From Paraglaciecola sp. MB-3u-78 (GTDB taxonomy: Bacteria > Pseudomonadota > Gammaproteobacteria > Enterobacterales > Alteromonadaceae): a stretch of DNA of 64,000 bases. A model generated the notes under the pieces. That model worked only from the letters and a program-made list of their open reading frames with translations. It was not told the DNA's origin and ran no database searches. Every line of letters starts with the position of its first letter. The stretch's first letter is position 1. This document shows positions 27,172-35,967 of this stretch, piece by piece. The position numbers and the translations under genes are program-made. The stretch lies in the NCBI RefSeq assembly GCF_002835935.1, contig NZ_PJCF01000005.1:186001-250000 (forward strand), given 5' to 3'.

Positions 27172-28046
27172 GGGGGGTTACGTTTTACAAGTTAGCTTTG
27201 AAAATTTCCAGTTTTGCGTTTTTACTATTTTTTTCATGTCACAATATTCATGCAAAAGATAACGTCAATAATAGCGATGCCTTTTTTAAGGCCATAGTCG
27301 CTCCCAACGTCCAACCCACATCTAACCTAACACGTTTGTTAATACGGGTATTATTTGTGGGTAATAGTTTTAGTTTTTACAACAATGGCATACACAATCA
27401 TCTTGGCAGTTTGATCCGTTCCTCTGGAGAATGGAAAAGACAACAAAATCGGCTGCGATTATCCACGTTGTCTGGTGGACATATAAGCGAGCACAGTGCC
27501 GATTTAGACTCTATATTAAGTGATGCATCTCAAAGTTGGGACGCCATTGTTTTACAGGGGCACAGTAATGAGCCTATTAGCGCCAAAAAAAATAAGGCGT
27601 TTGTTTTAGCGACTGCAAAGGCGGTTAAACAAATAAAAGCGAAAGGCATACAACCAATATTGTTTATGACTTGGGGTTATAAAGGTCAGCCCGATATGGG
27701 GGCAGATCTTGCCAATGTGTATACTAAATTAGCTAATAAGTTAGAGGTGTTGGTGGTACCAGTAGGTGTTGCTTTTGCTATGGCAGAAACAGAGCTCAGC
27801 AATATCGAACTGTTTGTGCCGGATGTGTTAGGTGTTGACCGCGAAAATCAACTTACCTACCGAAAAGACTGGAAACACCCCAGTGAAGCGGGCACTTATT
27901 TAGCTGCCTGTGTATTTTATGCAACCTTGTATCAACGCTCCCCCGAGGGCATCATTTTCACTGGGAAATTGGATAAAGCTACCGCTTTGGCCTTGCAAAA
28001 ACTCAGTTGGAAAGTCACTCAACAGTTTTTTAAAAAGGTTAAATAA
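27168..28046 (+). CDS. SGNH/GDSL-type hydrolase, second relative
   Basis: Protein of 292 aa with an N-terminal signal sequence (LKISSFAFLLFFSCHNIHA). It shares its plan with the lipoprotein at 20540: VLFVGNSFSFYNNGIHNHL with nucleophile candidate S67, VLQGHSNEPIS, an FMTWGY strand and a C-terminal KHPSEAGTYLAACVFYATLY giving the His. It starts at ATG 27168 overlapping the transporter stop (ATGA) and ends overlapping the M14 gene start by 1 nt (TAATG), so the three are tightly coupled. A much longer frame starting inside the transporter is not the real start. Likely a periplasmic esterase or lipase-like enzyme; substrate unknown. Confidence 0.78.
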   Translation: MRGVTFYKLALKISSFAFLLFFSCHNIHAKDNVNNSDAFFKAIVAPNVQPTSNLTRLLIRVLFVGNSFSFYNNGIHNHLGSLIRSSGEWKRQQNRLRLSTLSGGHISEHSADLDSILSDASQSWDAIVLQGHSNEPISAKKNKAFVLATAKAVKQIKAKGIQPILFMTWGYKGQPDMGADLANVYTKLANKLEVLVVPVGVAFAMAETELSNIELFVPDVLGVDRENQLTYRKDWKHPSEAGTYLAACVFYATLYQRSPEGIIFTGKLDKATALALQKLSWKVTQQFFKKVK

Positions 28047-29233
28047 TGCGATCAATTAGTCATAGAAACACACTGCTGAGCTTATTGTGTTGTTTGTTTA
28101 GTGCAAATCTTTATGCAAAGAGCTGTGAGTTTAAAGCCGTGAGTTTTACCACTAGTTTTGAAACGGCCAAGCTCAATAGTTGTGAACAGTTATCCGACAA
28201 TCATTATTTATTAACCACCGATGCTGAAAATCGCCCGATTAACCCAAGCCCTTGGTATGCCTTTAAAGTTGAACTAAATGAAGCTGCCAAAACCCAGCAA
28301 ATAAAAATTAGCATTCAAGCAAAACAATCTAAGCCTAGATACCTGCCTAAGATGAGTATCGACAGCAAAACCTGGCAAGACCTACCTTTTGTGATCAAAG
28401 ACAATCAGATAACGTTTGAACTTACCCTTACCAAAACGTTATTTATTGCAGGGCAAGAAATTATCAATAATGCACAATACCTAAGCTGGATGAGCGAGGT
28501 AGCTCAAGCCAGTAGTTTTACCCAGATCAAGCTAGGTAACTCTACTTTAGGTCGGCCCATTGATGGCTTAATTTCGCAAAACGCCAATAATACTGAATGG
28601 TTATTGATTTTAGGCCGTCAACATCCACCAGAAGTGACAGGTGCACTAGCGCTGCTTGGTTTTGTTGATGAATTAGCACAAGGCACCCAACTTCAAAAAG
28701 CTTTTCTTGAGCGTTTTAATGTACTGATTGTCCCTAATCTGAATCCTGACGGTGTAGCTGCTGGAAACTGGCGGCACAATAGTAAAGGTATTGACCTAAA
28801 TCGTGACTGGGGGAAATTCACTCAAGTTGAAACAGCCTTGATTAAAGCAAAATTTGATAACCTGCTAACAGGCTCACAACGCATCGTATTTGCTTTGGAC
28901 TTTCACTCCACTCAACAGGATATATTTTATACTATGCCAACAGATTACACTGTGGCACCCAGCCAATTTTCCAATGACTGGTTGAGTAAAATAAAAACTG
29001 AAACGGTTTCGTCTTTTGTTGTTAGGCCCAAGCCAGGTTCAAGCCCCGGGCGAGGGGTGTTTAAGCAATATATTGCAGATAAATATAAGGTACATGCAGT
29101 CACATTTGAATTAGGTGACAACACCCAAAGGGAATTAATTAACCACGTTGCCAGCATTGCTGCGCAAACTCTTGTTGAACAAATGCTTGAAACGCCGCCA
29201 CAAGCCTTTATTTATTCAGCGACTGCACCATAA
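28046..29233 (+). CDS. M14-family zinc carboxypeptidase
   Basis: Secreted metallopeptidase of 395 aa with a signal peptide (residues 1-24). Residues 33-150 form an N-terminal beta-rich domain, as in cytosolic/AGBL-type M14 enzymes. The zinc ligands are H193 and E196 in RQHPPE and H287 in DFHST. The general base is E355 in TFELGDN, and NPDGVAAGNWRHNSKGIDLNRDWG carries the substrate-binding Asn-Arg. It starts at the TAATG overlap with the SGNH gene. It probably trims C-terminal residues of an imported peptide or amide conjugate in the periplasm. The gene ends about 70 nt before an IS66 insertion. Confidence 0.88.
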   Translation: MRSISHRNTLLSLLCCLFSANLYAKSCEFKAVSFTTSFETAKLNSCEQLSDNHYLLTTDAENRPINPSPWYAFKVELNEAAKTQQIKISIQAKQSKPRYLPKMSIDSKTWQDLPFVIKDNQITFELTLTKTLFIAGQEIINNAQYLSWMSEVAQASSFTQIKLGNSTLGRPIDGLISQNANNTEWLLILGRQHPPEVTGALALLGFVDELAQGTQLQKAFLERFNVLIVPNLNPDGVAAGNWRHNSKGIDLNRDWGKFTQVETALIKAKFDNLLTGSQRIVFALDFHSTQQDIFYTMPTDYTVAPSQFSNDWLSKIKTETVSSFVVRPKPGSSPGRGVFKQYIADKYKVHAVTFELGDNTQRELINHVASIAAQTLVEQMLETPPQAFIYSATAP

Positions 29234-29303
29234 AATATTAGTCCGGTCATTGCATCTCGCTTATCCAGATGATGAATGTTCACTTAGTGATGAAAGAATA
29301 ATC

Positions 29304-30854
29304 GTAACTATTCAGCCTCATGAAAATATATTTTGACGATCCCAGCGATCGTATTGACTGATCCCGCTAGGATGTCAGACTTGCCTTAATATCACTTTAG
29401 TTATTAACCAATGAAGATTGACGGCATTGAAATCGACAGTGTGATCGATTCAACAAAAAAGTTGCTTACAGAGGATAAATCAATTTCGCCGGCCTTAAGA
29501 GCGGCAATTGAATTGATCATGCTGGTTGTGTCTTTGCTTGCTAATCGATTAGGACTAAATAGCCAAAACAGCAGTAAACCACCCTCCACAGATTTTGATA
29601 GAAAGAAGAATTCAAGGACTAAATCTGACAATCCGGCCGGCGGCCAGAAAGGGCGGGAGGGTAAAACGCTGAGCCCGTTCGAAGAGCCCGATGTAGTCAA
29701 GGATATTCCCGTAAACAGGGCGCTATTGCCTCCTGGGAAGTATCGTGATGCTGGCGTCCAGTGTCGTCAAGTGGTTGACATAGAAATATCACGCATGGTC
29801 ACCGAATACAGAGCGCAAATACTGCTCAACGAAACAGGCAAGAAATTCACAGCTGAGTTTCCACAAGGTGTTAACAGTGCTATCCAATATGGCGATGGCA
29901 TTAAAGCGCACGCGGTTTACCTGTCACAATATCAATTGCTGCCTTATAAACGTATTGAAGAGTATTTTTCCGATCAACTCAATATTCCGATCAGTGCGGG
30001 AACCTTGTTTAACTTCAATCAAAAAGCGTCAGATTTAATTGAGCAAACAGGTGCCGCGGATCGGATCAAAGCCGCACTACGAGCATCACCCGTGCTGCAT
30101 GTTGATGAAACAGGCGTCAACATTAACGGCAAGCGGCGTTGGTTACATTGTGCCTCATCACTTACCTGGACGTATTTCCATGCCCACGATAAACGTGGGA
30201 AAGAGGCCATGGATGCGGCCGAGATACTGCCATGCTTTACGGGCATTCTGTGCCATGACCACTGGAAACCTTACTACAAATATATCCTATGTGAACATTC
30301 TCTGTGCAATGCCCATCATTTGAGAGAATTGGAAAGAGCGTGGGAGCAAGACAAGCAGAAATGGGCCAATGAAATGCGTGCACTGCTGACCAAGCTTTGT
30401 CAGGACGTGAAGGATAATGACGGTAAGTTAACGCCAGAGTCTGCCCGCGTCGCCAGAGAACAGTACCGTGAAATACTCTTTGAGGGTGATAAGGAGTGTC
30501 CGCCACCAAATGAGGAGGACCGACCAGCAGGACAACGGGGTCGTTTAAAACGAACCAAAGCGCGCGCCTTGCTTGAACGGCTCAGAGAATTTGAAAATGA
30601 TGCGCTTAGATTTATCGAAATAAAAGATGTCCCCTTTACTAACAATCAAGGGGAAAACGATATTCGAATGACAAAAGTACATCAAAAAATATCGGGATGT
30701 TTCAGAAGTCAAAACGGTGCGGATATGTTTTGTTTGCTTCGCAGTTACATATCCAGTTGTCGCAAGCAAGATGTTTCAGCAAGTGAGGCGTTGCGACTAT
30801 TGTTCAAGGGCAGGCTTCCTGACATCTTTTCATCTGCGCGACCTGAATAGTTAC
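29304..30854 (+). mobile_element. IS66-family element (ISBst12 type, tnpC only), copy 1
   Basis: A complete element of 1551 bp. Both ends carry GTAACTATTCAG as a 12-bp terminal inverted repeat (29304-29315 and 30843-30854). An exact 8-bp target duplication GAATAATC flanks it (29296-29303 and 30855-30862). The GTAA ends and 8-bp duplication are the IS66 rule. It carries only a tnpC-type transposase and no tnpA/tnpB, as in the ISBst12 subgroup. It is inserted between the M14 gene and the YHS-domain gene, without breaking either, though it may separate the latter from its promoter. Confidence 0.93.
29411..30850 (+). CDS. IS66 (ISBst12-type) transposase
   Basis: Transposase of 479 aa. N-terminal coiled region and NRLGLNSQNSSKPPSTDFDRKKN (the family's SSKPPS motif near 57), a central zinc-binding-like segment, then the DDE core: LHVDETGVNING, CHDHWKPYY with NAHHLREL, and NNQGENDIRMTKVHQKISGCFRS carrying the Glu. 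The stop codon lies within the right terminal repeat. The protein is full length and looks functional. It is related to, but clearly distinct from, the transposase at 45939-47360. Confidence 0.93.
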   Translation: MKIDGIEIDSVIDSTKKLLTEDKSISPALRAAIELIMLVVSLLANRLGLNSQNSSKPPSTDFDRKKNSRTKSDNPAGGQKGREGKTLSPFEEPDVVKDIPVNRALLPPGKYRDAGVQCRQVVDIEISRMVTEYRAQILLNETGKKFTAEFPQGVNSAIQYGDGIKAHAVYLSQYQLLPYKRIEEYFSDQLNIPISAGTLFNFNQKASDLIEQTGAADRIKAALRASPVLHVDETGVNINGKRRWLHCASSLTWTYFHAHDKRGKEAMDAAEILPCFTGILCHDHWKPYYKYILCEHSLCNAHHLRELERAWEQDKQKWANEMRALLTKLCQDVKDNDGKLTPESARVAREQYREILFEGDKECPPPNEEDRPAGQRGRLKRTKARALLERLREFENDALRFIEIKDVPFTNNQGENDIRMTKVHQKISGCFRSQNGADMFCLLRSYISSCRKQDVSASEALRLLFKGRLPDIFSSARPE

Positions 30855-30917
30855 GAATAATCAACCTCTTCCGGTTTAATCTCACGAGATTATTGATAAT
30901 GATAGACGGAGAGATAA

Positions 30918-31388
30918 ATGAACAAGTTTGTGAAATACCTAAGTATCGTTGTTTTTACACTTTTCACTGTACCTGCTTTTGCCCTTGATGACGCAGTGAA
31001 CACAGGAATATTTAACGATACCGCGATGGATGGTTATGACACCGTTGCTTATTTTACCCAAGGTAAAGCCGTTGCAGGTAATAAGAAGTTCCAATTTTTA
31101 TGGCGTGATGCTAATTGGCGTTTCTCTAGCCAAAAGAATGTAGACTTGTTCAAACAAAACCCAGAAATGTATGCTGTTCAATACGGTGGCTACTGCGCAT
31201 GGGCAATGGCGGATGGAAAAACGGCGGGGATTGATCCTCAAGCATGGCACATCGAAGAGGGAAAGTTATATCTAAACTATAACAAGAAAGTACAACAGGA
31301 TTGGCTTTCTACTATAGAAGCAGACATTGTTTCTGCAGATAAAAATTATCCTGAAATTACTAATGTCAGTAAATTTCGAAGCAACTAA
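30918..31388 (+). CDS. YHS-domain secreted protein
   Basis: Protein of 156 aa with a signal peptide (residues 1-22, ending VPAFA). The YHS domain follows at about 36-100: GYDTVAYFTQGKAVAGNKKFQFLW, then NPEMYAVQYGGYCAWAMADGK, the last with the single Cys. YHS proteins are proposed metal-binding or redox-linked periplasmic proteins; the exact role is unknown. A good ribosome-binding site (ACGGAGAG) precedes ATG 30918. The IS66 element ends 64 nt upstream, so transcription may now come from the IS or be lost. A terminator follows at 31408. Confidence 0.85.
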   Translation: MNKFVKYLSIVVFTLFTVPAFALDDAVNTGIFNDTAMDGYDTVAYFTQGKAVAGNKKFQFLWRDANWRFSSQKNVDLFKQNPEMYAVQYGGYCAWAMADGKTAGIDPQAWHIEEGKLYLNYNKKVQQDWLSTIEADIVSADKNYPEITNVSKFRSN

Positions 31389-31407
31389 TGATATTTATTA
31401 AAACCAT

Positions 31408-31433
31408 AAGCCCGTTTATCAGGCTTTTTTTTT
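31408..31433 (+). terminator. Intrinsic terminator of the YHS gene, intron target
   Basis: Stem AAGCC / GGCTT with a 9-nt loop followed by nine T residues. The group II intron begins directly after the T-run, the preferred position for introns that use terminators as targets. Confidence 0.75.
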
Positions 31434-33558
31434 GTTTGCCCAGCGAAGCTGGCAAACCCGACAGGCTGAAAGAAGCCTGATCACCCTGACTAAGGGGAAG
31501 ATAATCCGAATGGCAAGGGCGTCACCGGCTAACGGTGGGGTCTGAAGGAAGCCATAGGAAGTTAGAGGTACACAACTAACCGTAACCTGTTTCGGCGGCA
31601 TTGGTGGGTAAGCGTCCAAAATAGCGCGAAGCCCAATACTTAGTCAAACTAATGCTGTGTTTGAGGGTGGCATTTCTAACAGGGAGTCAGTGCAGTAACT
31701 GGGGAAGCCTGGCATTGTATCCAATCAAAATGATTGGACGTATCGTTCAAGGAGTGATCCAAGAATGTTGCGAGTGTGAGGTGGCAGATGAACCCGTAGT
31801 AGTGAGTAAGGCTAGGCCTGTGAAAGCCAGTAATGGTGTGGAGGGGAAAACCCAGCCGACTATCAGCAGTGTGTTTGATAGGGTCAATTTTAGTCAAAAG
31901 CTTTCATTGATTGCGAAGGGGGGAAGTGATTTATAAATCACAACGTGTAGTGGAATTTATATCGGGTCTACGAGTTGCCTAATAAGGCAAGGTCTCCTTG
32001 ATTGGCTGAGAGTGAAACCAAGGCTGAGGATGGAACTGGGCACGGGGAGTAATTATTCCTCTTTACTAGAGGCAAAATAAAGGTGGTTAAGTACATTGCA
32101 TTATAGGGATAAATCCCTCGCTAGAAGGCTTGCTGCGATAATGAAACAAACCTAACCGATACAAAGGAAACCAAAGCCAAGTGATGTGAGACAATAATGT
32201 GAGAGTGCATTTTAGCCTTTATGGGCGTTTGTTATCACTACAAGCGCTTTATCTGGCATACAAACAAGTGAAAAAGAATCAAGGCGCTGCCGGAATTGAC
32301 GGTCAGAGCATAGGTGACTTTACGCAAAATTTGGAAAAAGAGCTTAAACAATTATTGCTTGAACTCAAAGAAAAGCGCTACCGAGCGCAACCAGTCAAGC
32401 GCGTTGAAATCGACAAAGATGATGGAGACAAGCGACAACTAGGTATTCCAACAGTTCGAGACCGCATTGTTCAACAATGTTTATCGAATATCATGACCCC
32501 TATATTTGACCCACACTTTCATCCATCGAGTTATGGGTATCGCGTGGGGCGAAGCTGTCATCAAGCTATCAGCAAAGCGACGTTATTTATACGCAGGTAC
32601 AACAAACGGCACGTAGTTGATATGGATTTGTCGAAATGTTTTGATACGCTTGACCATGAGTTGATTTTAAAATTCGTGAGAAAACGTATTACAGACGGCA
32701 GTATTTTAAACTTGATAAGACAGTTTCTCAACAGCGGTGTAATGATAGGCTCAACGTTTGAAAATAGTGAGATTGGTAGCCCACAAGGTGGCGTAATTAG
32801 CCCGTTATTATCAAATATCTACCTAGATGAGTTTGACCAAGAAATGATGAGAAGACAGCACCGAATAGTGCGTTATGCTGATGATATCTTGATATTCTGT
32901 ACCTCAACATCAGGCGCAGAAAACGCATTGAAAGTAGCGAGTCAACTACTAGAAGTGACACTGAAACTTAAAGTGAATGAGCGTAAGACCCATATAGCAC
33001 ATAGCGATACGGGGATAAAATTCTTAGGGGTGATAATTGGTAGCAATTACACGCGTATTCAAGAAAAGAAACTCAAAAACTTCAAAGTAAAAGTGAAACA
33101 ATTCACTAAGCGTAATGGAGCCGGTAATTTAGCGACAGTGCTAAAAAGACTTAACCCAGTACTGAGGGGATTTGTAAATTACTTCAAAATAGCGAATATA
33201 AGCAACATTTTACAGCAACTGTTTACTTGGATCCGGCGAAGATTAAGGGCGGTACAACTGAGGTTGTGGAAAAAGCCGATGAGATTACATAGGCGATTGA
33301 AACAATTAAAGTTTAAGCCTCCTTTTAAGTTTATCAAGATGAATTCATGGCGAAGTGCTAAGAGTCCATTGGCAAACTACGCAATGCCCAACAAATGGTT
33401 TAAAGAAATGGGTTTGTATCAGATAGATAAACTTAAAACAGGGGTTCTTGCTTCTTATTACTAAATGAATGAGAAACAGTAAATTGCATGAGCCGTATAA
33501 GAGGTCCGTACGTACGGTTCTGTGAGAGGGATGAGGCAAAAGCCTCACCCTACTCGAT
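31434..33558 (+). mobile_element. Group II intron with maturase
   Basis: A retroelement of about 2.1 kb. The 5' part (31434-32198) is structured non-coding RNA of domain I-III type. The maturase is at 32199-33464. Domain V is at 33490-33520 (GAGCCGT paired with ACGGTTC), and domain VI is at 33521-33558 with the stem ATGAGGC/GCCTCA and a bulged A at 33552, ending CTACTCGAT. The predicted 5' boundary reads GTTTG instead of the usual GTGYG, so it may be off by a few bases or the end may be mutated. It lies immediately after a terminator T-run, as is typical of class C introns; class assignment is inference. Confidence 0.85.
32199..33464 (+). CDS. ltrA: Group II intron reverse transcriptase/maturase
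   Basis: Protein of 421 aa starting at GTG 32199 inside the intron. The reverse transcriptase domain shows KKNQGAAGIDGQSI, IPTVRDRIVQQCL, VVDMDLSKCFDTLDH, IGSPQGGVISPLLSNIYLDEF and the catalytic RYADDILIF. The maturase X domain follows (KRLNPVLRGFVNYFKIANI). No C-terminal HNH endonuclease domain is visible, consistent with introns that insert into single-stranded or terminator-associated DNA. The frame is full length and all catalytic aspartates are present, so it is probably active. Confidence 0.93.
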   Translation: MRVHFSLYGRLLSLQALYLAYKQVKKNQGAAGIDGQSIGDFTQNLEKELKQLLLELKEKRYRAQPVKRVEIDKDDGDKRQLGIPTVRDRIVQQCLSNIMTPIFDPHFHPSSYGYRVGRSCHQAISKATLFIRRYNKRHVVDMDLSKCFDTLDHELILKFVRKRITDGSILNLIRQFLNSGVMIGSTFENSEIGSPQGGVISPLLSNIYLDEFDQEMMRRQHRIVRYADDILIFCTSTSGAENALKVASQLLEVTLKLKVNERKTHIAHSDTGIKFLGVIIGSNYTRIQEKKLKNFKVKVKQFTKRNGAGNLATVLKRLNPVLRGFVNYFKIANISNILQQLFTWIRRRLRAVQLRLWKKPMRLHRRLKQLKFKPPFKFIKMNSWRSAKSPLANYAMPNKWFKEMGLYQIDKLKTGVLASYY

Positions 33559-33618
33559 GTCTGCGTAACAGTGCAAAGTAAGTACTTAGAACATTCAATA
33601 GAACAATTGGAGATCACT

Positions 33619-34212
33619 ATGGAAAAATTCACTCAACTATTGATTATTTTATTGTTAGGGGTATTCAGTCAATTTTCATCTGCACAAGTTGAGCGCAGTC
33701 AACTGACCAGCAGTATAGAAAACAGAGAGCCTATCGATAATCTTGAAGGTTTTGTGCAAGGTCAAAGCAACGAAATGAAGCGGGTTTATTTTTTCACGCA
33801 AATCACTGGACTAAAGAATAAGCAAATTATTCACCGCTGGTTGTATGCAGGAGAAGAAAAAGCGGCAGTGACTTTGAATATAGGTGGTGATAGCTGGCGC
33901 ACTTACTCGAGTAAACGTTTGCCAAGGTACTGGCAAGGAAAATGGCAAGTACAGGTATGGCAAGGTGACCTAATGTTAATTAGTCACCACTTTGAAGTGC
34001 GTTATCCAGACTATATCGGTCAAGGCTGGGGCAAATATTTGCTGAATGCAGCCATAGTTGTCGCAAAAACACACCACGCAAAAAGCATCAAACTACAAGC
34101 CGATCCCTTTGCTGAGGACTTTTATCGGGCAAATGGCGCAGTCAAGGTTGGTCAAACAGAATCACTTAGTGTACCGGGGCGTTTTTTACCTTTACTGGAA
34201 ATTTGTCTTTAG
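33619..34212 (+). CDS. DUF2914 domain fused to partial GNAT acetyltransferase
   Basis: Protein of 197 aa from ATG 33619. The signal peptide (residues 1-23, ending FSSA) is followed by a DUF2914 domain: KRVYFFTQITGLKNKQIIHRW, then GDSWRTYSSKRLPRYWQGKWQVQV (about 55-120). From about 130 the sequence changes to the C-terminal half of a GNAT fold: DYIGQGWGKYLLNAA with the acetyl-CoA loop, then LQADPFAEDFYRANGAVKVG and PGRFLPLLEI. The GNAT N-terminal half is absent. A signal peptide on an acetyl-CoA-dependent domain is odd, so this looks like a deletion fusion of two ancestral genes. It lies 60 nt after the group II intron and upstream of hemC. Confidence 0.75.
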   Translation: MEKFTQLLIILLLGVFSQFSSAQVERSQLTSSIENREPIDNLEGFVQGQSNEMKRVYFFTQITGLKNKQIIHRWLYAGEEKAAVTLNIGGDSWRTYSSKRLPRYWQGKWQVQVWQGDLMLISHHFEVRYPDYIGQGWGKYLLNAAIVVAKTHHAKSIKLQADPFAEDFYRANGAVKVGQTESLSVPGRFLPLLEICL

Positions 34213-34278
34213 CCAAGCTCTCACAGGACTTATGTTTCTGATAACATAGACTACGTCATTATTTGTTCAGGAAGTTTC

Positions 34279-35208
34279 ATGTCAACACGCATTATCCGAA
34301 TCGCCACTCGCAAAAGTGCCTTAGCGTTATGGCAAGCAGAGTTCGTTAAAGCGGCGTTACTTAGCGCCCATAACAATTTACAAGTTGATCTTGTGCCTAT
34401 GAGTACTCAGGGCGACAAGATTTTAGACACTCCCTTAGCTAAAATTGGTGGCAAAGGTTTGTTTATTAAAGAGCTAGAAGTGGCGATGACTGAAGGTCGC
34501 GCTGATATTGCTGTGCATTCTATGAAAGACGTGCCAATTGCTTTCCCTGATGGATTTGGGCTGCATGCCATTTGTGAGCGTGAAAATCCCTTTGATGCCT
34601 TTGTGTCTAATCACTTCAATTCTCTCGAATCGTTACCATTAAATGCAGTAGTAGGCACATCGAGTTTGAGACGTCAGTGCCAAATACGTAAAGTCAGGCC
34701 TGATTTGGTGATCAAAGATTTACGGGGCAATGTGAATACCCGATTGGCTAAGTTAGATGCAGGTGAATATGACGCCATTGTGTTAGCCGCAGCAGGCTTG
34801 ATCCGACTGGGCATGCGAGAGCGGATCCAATCTGAGATGCAGCCTGAAATATCACTTCCCGCTGTGGGGCAGGGTGCCGTAGGCATTGAATGTCGTAATG
34901 ATGATGCAGATTTGATTGCGCTATTAGCCCCTTTGAATCACCTTGAAACATCTATTAGGATAAAGGCAGAAAGGGCAATGAACACCAAATTAAAGGGTGG
35001 CTGCCAAGTGCCTATTGGCAGTTTTGCCGAATTAGATGGTCAACATATTACGTTACGGGGTTTGGTTGGTTCGGTCGATGGTAAAACGATGTTGTATGCC
35101 AAGCACACTGACATTCTAGAACATGCCGAAAAGCTGGGAGAATATGTCGCAGAATTGTTGCTTGCCCAAGGGGCGGGGGAGATCCTCAGCGCTTTGCAAG
35201 CCGATTAG
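34279..35208 (+). CDS. hemC: Porphobilinogen deaminase (hydroxymethylbilane synthase)
   Basis: HemC of 309 aa joins four porphobilinogens into hydroxymethylbilane for heme synthesis. Typical parts are [19 protein letters not shown] (5-23), [24 protein letters not shown] with the catalytic Asp, [10 protein letters not shown] and [13 protein letters not shown]. The cofactor-binding Cys is in [10 protein letters not shown] near 240. It is the first gene of the hemC-hemD-hemX-hemY operon, with hemD starting 3 nt after its stop. Confidence 0.97.
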   Translation: MSTRIIRIATRKSALALWQAEFVKAALLSAHNNLQVDLVPMSTQGDKILDTPLAKIGGKGLFIKELEVAMTEGRADIAVHSMKDVPIAFPDGFGLHAICERENPFDAFVSNHFNSLESLPLNAVVGTSSLRRQCQIRKVRPDLVIKDLRGNVNTRLAKLDAGEYDAIVLAAAGLIRLGMRERIQSEMQPEISLPAVGQGAVGIECRNDDADLIALLAPLNHLETSIRIKAERAMNTKLKGGCQVPIGSFAELDGQHITLRGLVGSVDGKTMLYAKHTDILEHAEKLGEYVAELLLAQGAGEILSALQAD

Positions 35209-35211
35209 CCT

Positions 35212-35967
35212 GTGACATTTTTAGTCCTTAGGCCTCAAGCTAAATGCCAAGCGAGTGCACAAGCATTTAGCCAAGCAGGATTATCTGCAGTTGCTTGCGG
35301 CTTGATTGATACTGTTGTGGATGATGAAGCCATTGGCCAATTACCTACAAAATTAGCCGATTTACGCAGCCATGATGAAGAAAATATTTATGTGATAGTG
35401 ACCAGCACAGTGGCCGCTCAGCAATGTGTGTTGATGAAAAATCAATGGCCCCAAAGTGTGTGTTTTTTTGCAGTGGGACCCAGTACTGGGCATATTTTAC
35501 AGGTCGCTGGTCTTGAGGTTGTTGTTCCACAGGAACCCAGAACGGAAGGGCTGCTTGCCCTACCTCAACTTACTCAGGTGGTTAATCAAAGCGTCATAAT
35601 TATGAAAGGTTTTGGCGGCAGAGAATTACTCCGGGATGTCTTGATTAGCCGGGGTGCTAAAGTGGCAGAGTGGGAAGTGTATAAACGAGTCAAATTAGAC
35701 TCTCCCGTTTTCACACAAGACTGGCGCGCAAGGCAAATTCGTTGCATTATTGCTACCAGTGGTGAGGTTATTCAAGCTGCTTTTGAGTATTTTGAAGCGA
35801 GTTGGCTTAAGAGGTTAAACTGGATCGTCGTTAGCCAGCGAACCGCAGATATAGCATCTAAACTGGGGGTAACCCAGTTAGACATTAGCAGTGATGCCAG
35901 TGATCAGGCACTTATTCAATGCGCACAACAGTTGGTTACTCGCGCAAGACATTTTTCGGAGCATTAA
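35212..35967 (+). CDS. hemD: Uroporphyrinogen-III synthase
   Basis: HemD of 251 aa closes hydroxymethylbilane to uroporphyrinogen III. Start is GTG 35212, 3 nt after hemC. The family is poorly conserved, but LVLRPQAKCQASAQAFSQAG at the start, VTSTVAAQQC, FAVGPSTGHIL, IIMKGFGGRELLRDVLISRGAKVAEWEVYKR and CIIATSGEVIQA are recognisable. Its place between hemC and hemX supports the call. The stop abuts the hemX start with no gap. Confidence 0.92.
   Translation: MTFLVLRPQAKCQASAQAFSQAGLSAVACGLIDTVVDDEAIGQLPTKLADLRSHDEENIYVIVTSTVAAQQCVLMKNQWPQSVCFFAVGPSTGHILQVAGLEVVVPQEPRTEGLLALPQLTQVVNQSVIIMKGFGGRELLRDVLISRGAKVAEWEVYKRVKLDSPVFTQDWRARQIRCIIATSGEVIQAAFEYFEASWLKRLNWIVVSQRTADIASKLGVTQLDISSDASDQALIQCAQQLVTRARHFSEH

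Noticed and set aside
31419-31936. Short frames within the 5' part of the group II intron
   Set aside because: They lie in the ribozyme RNA region and have no ribosome-binding sites or family matches.
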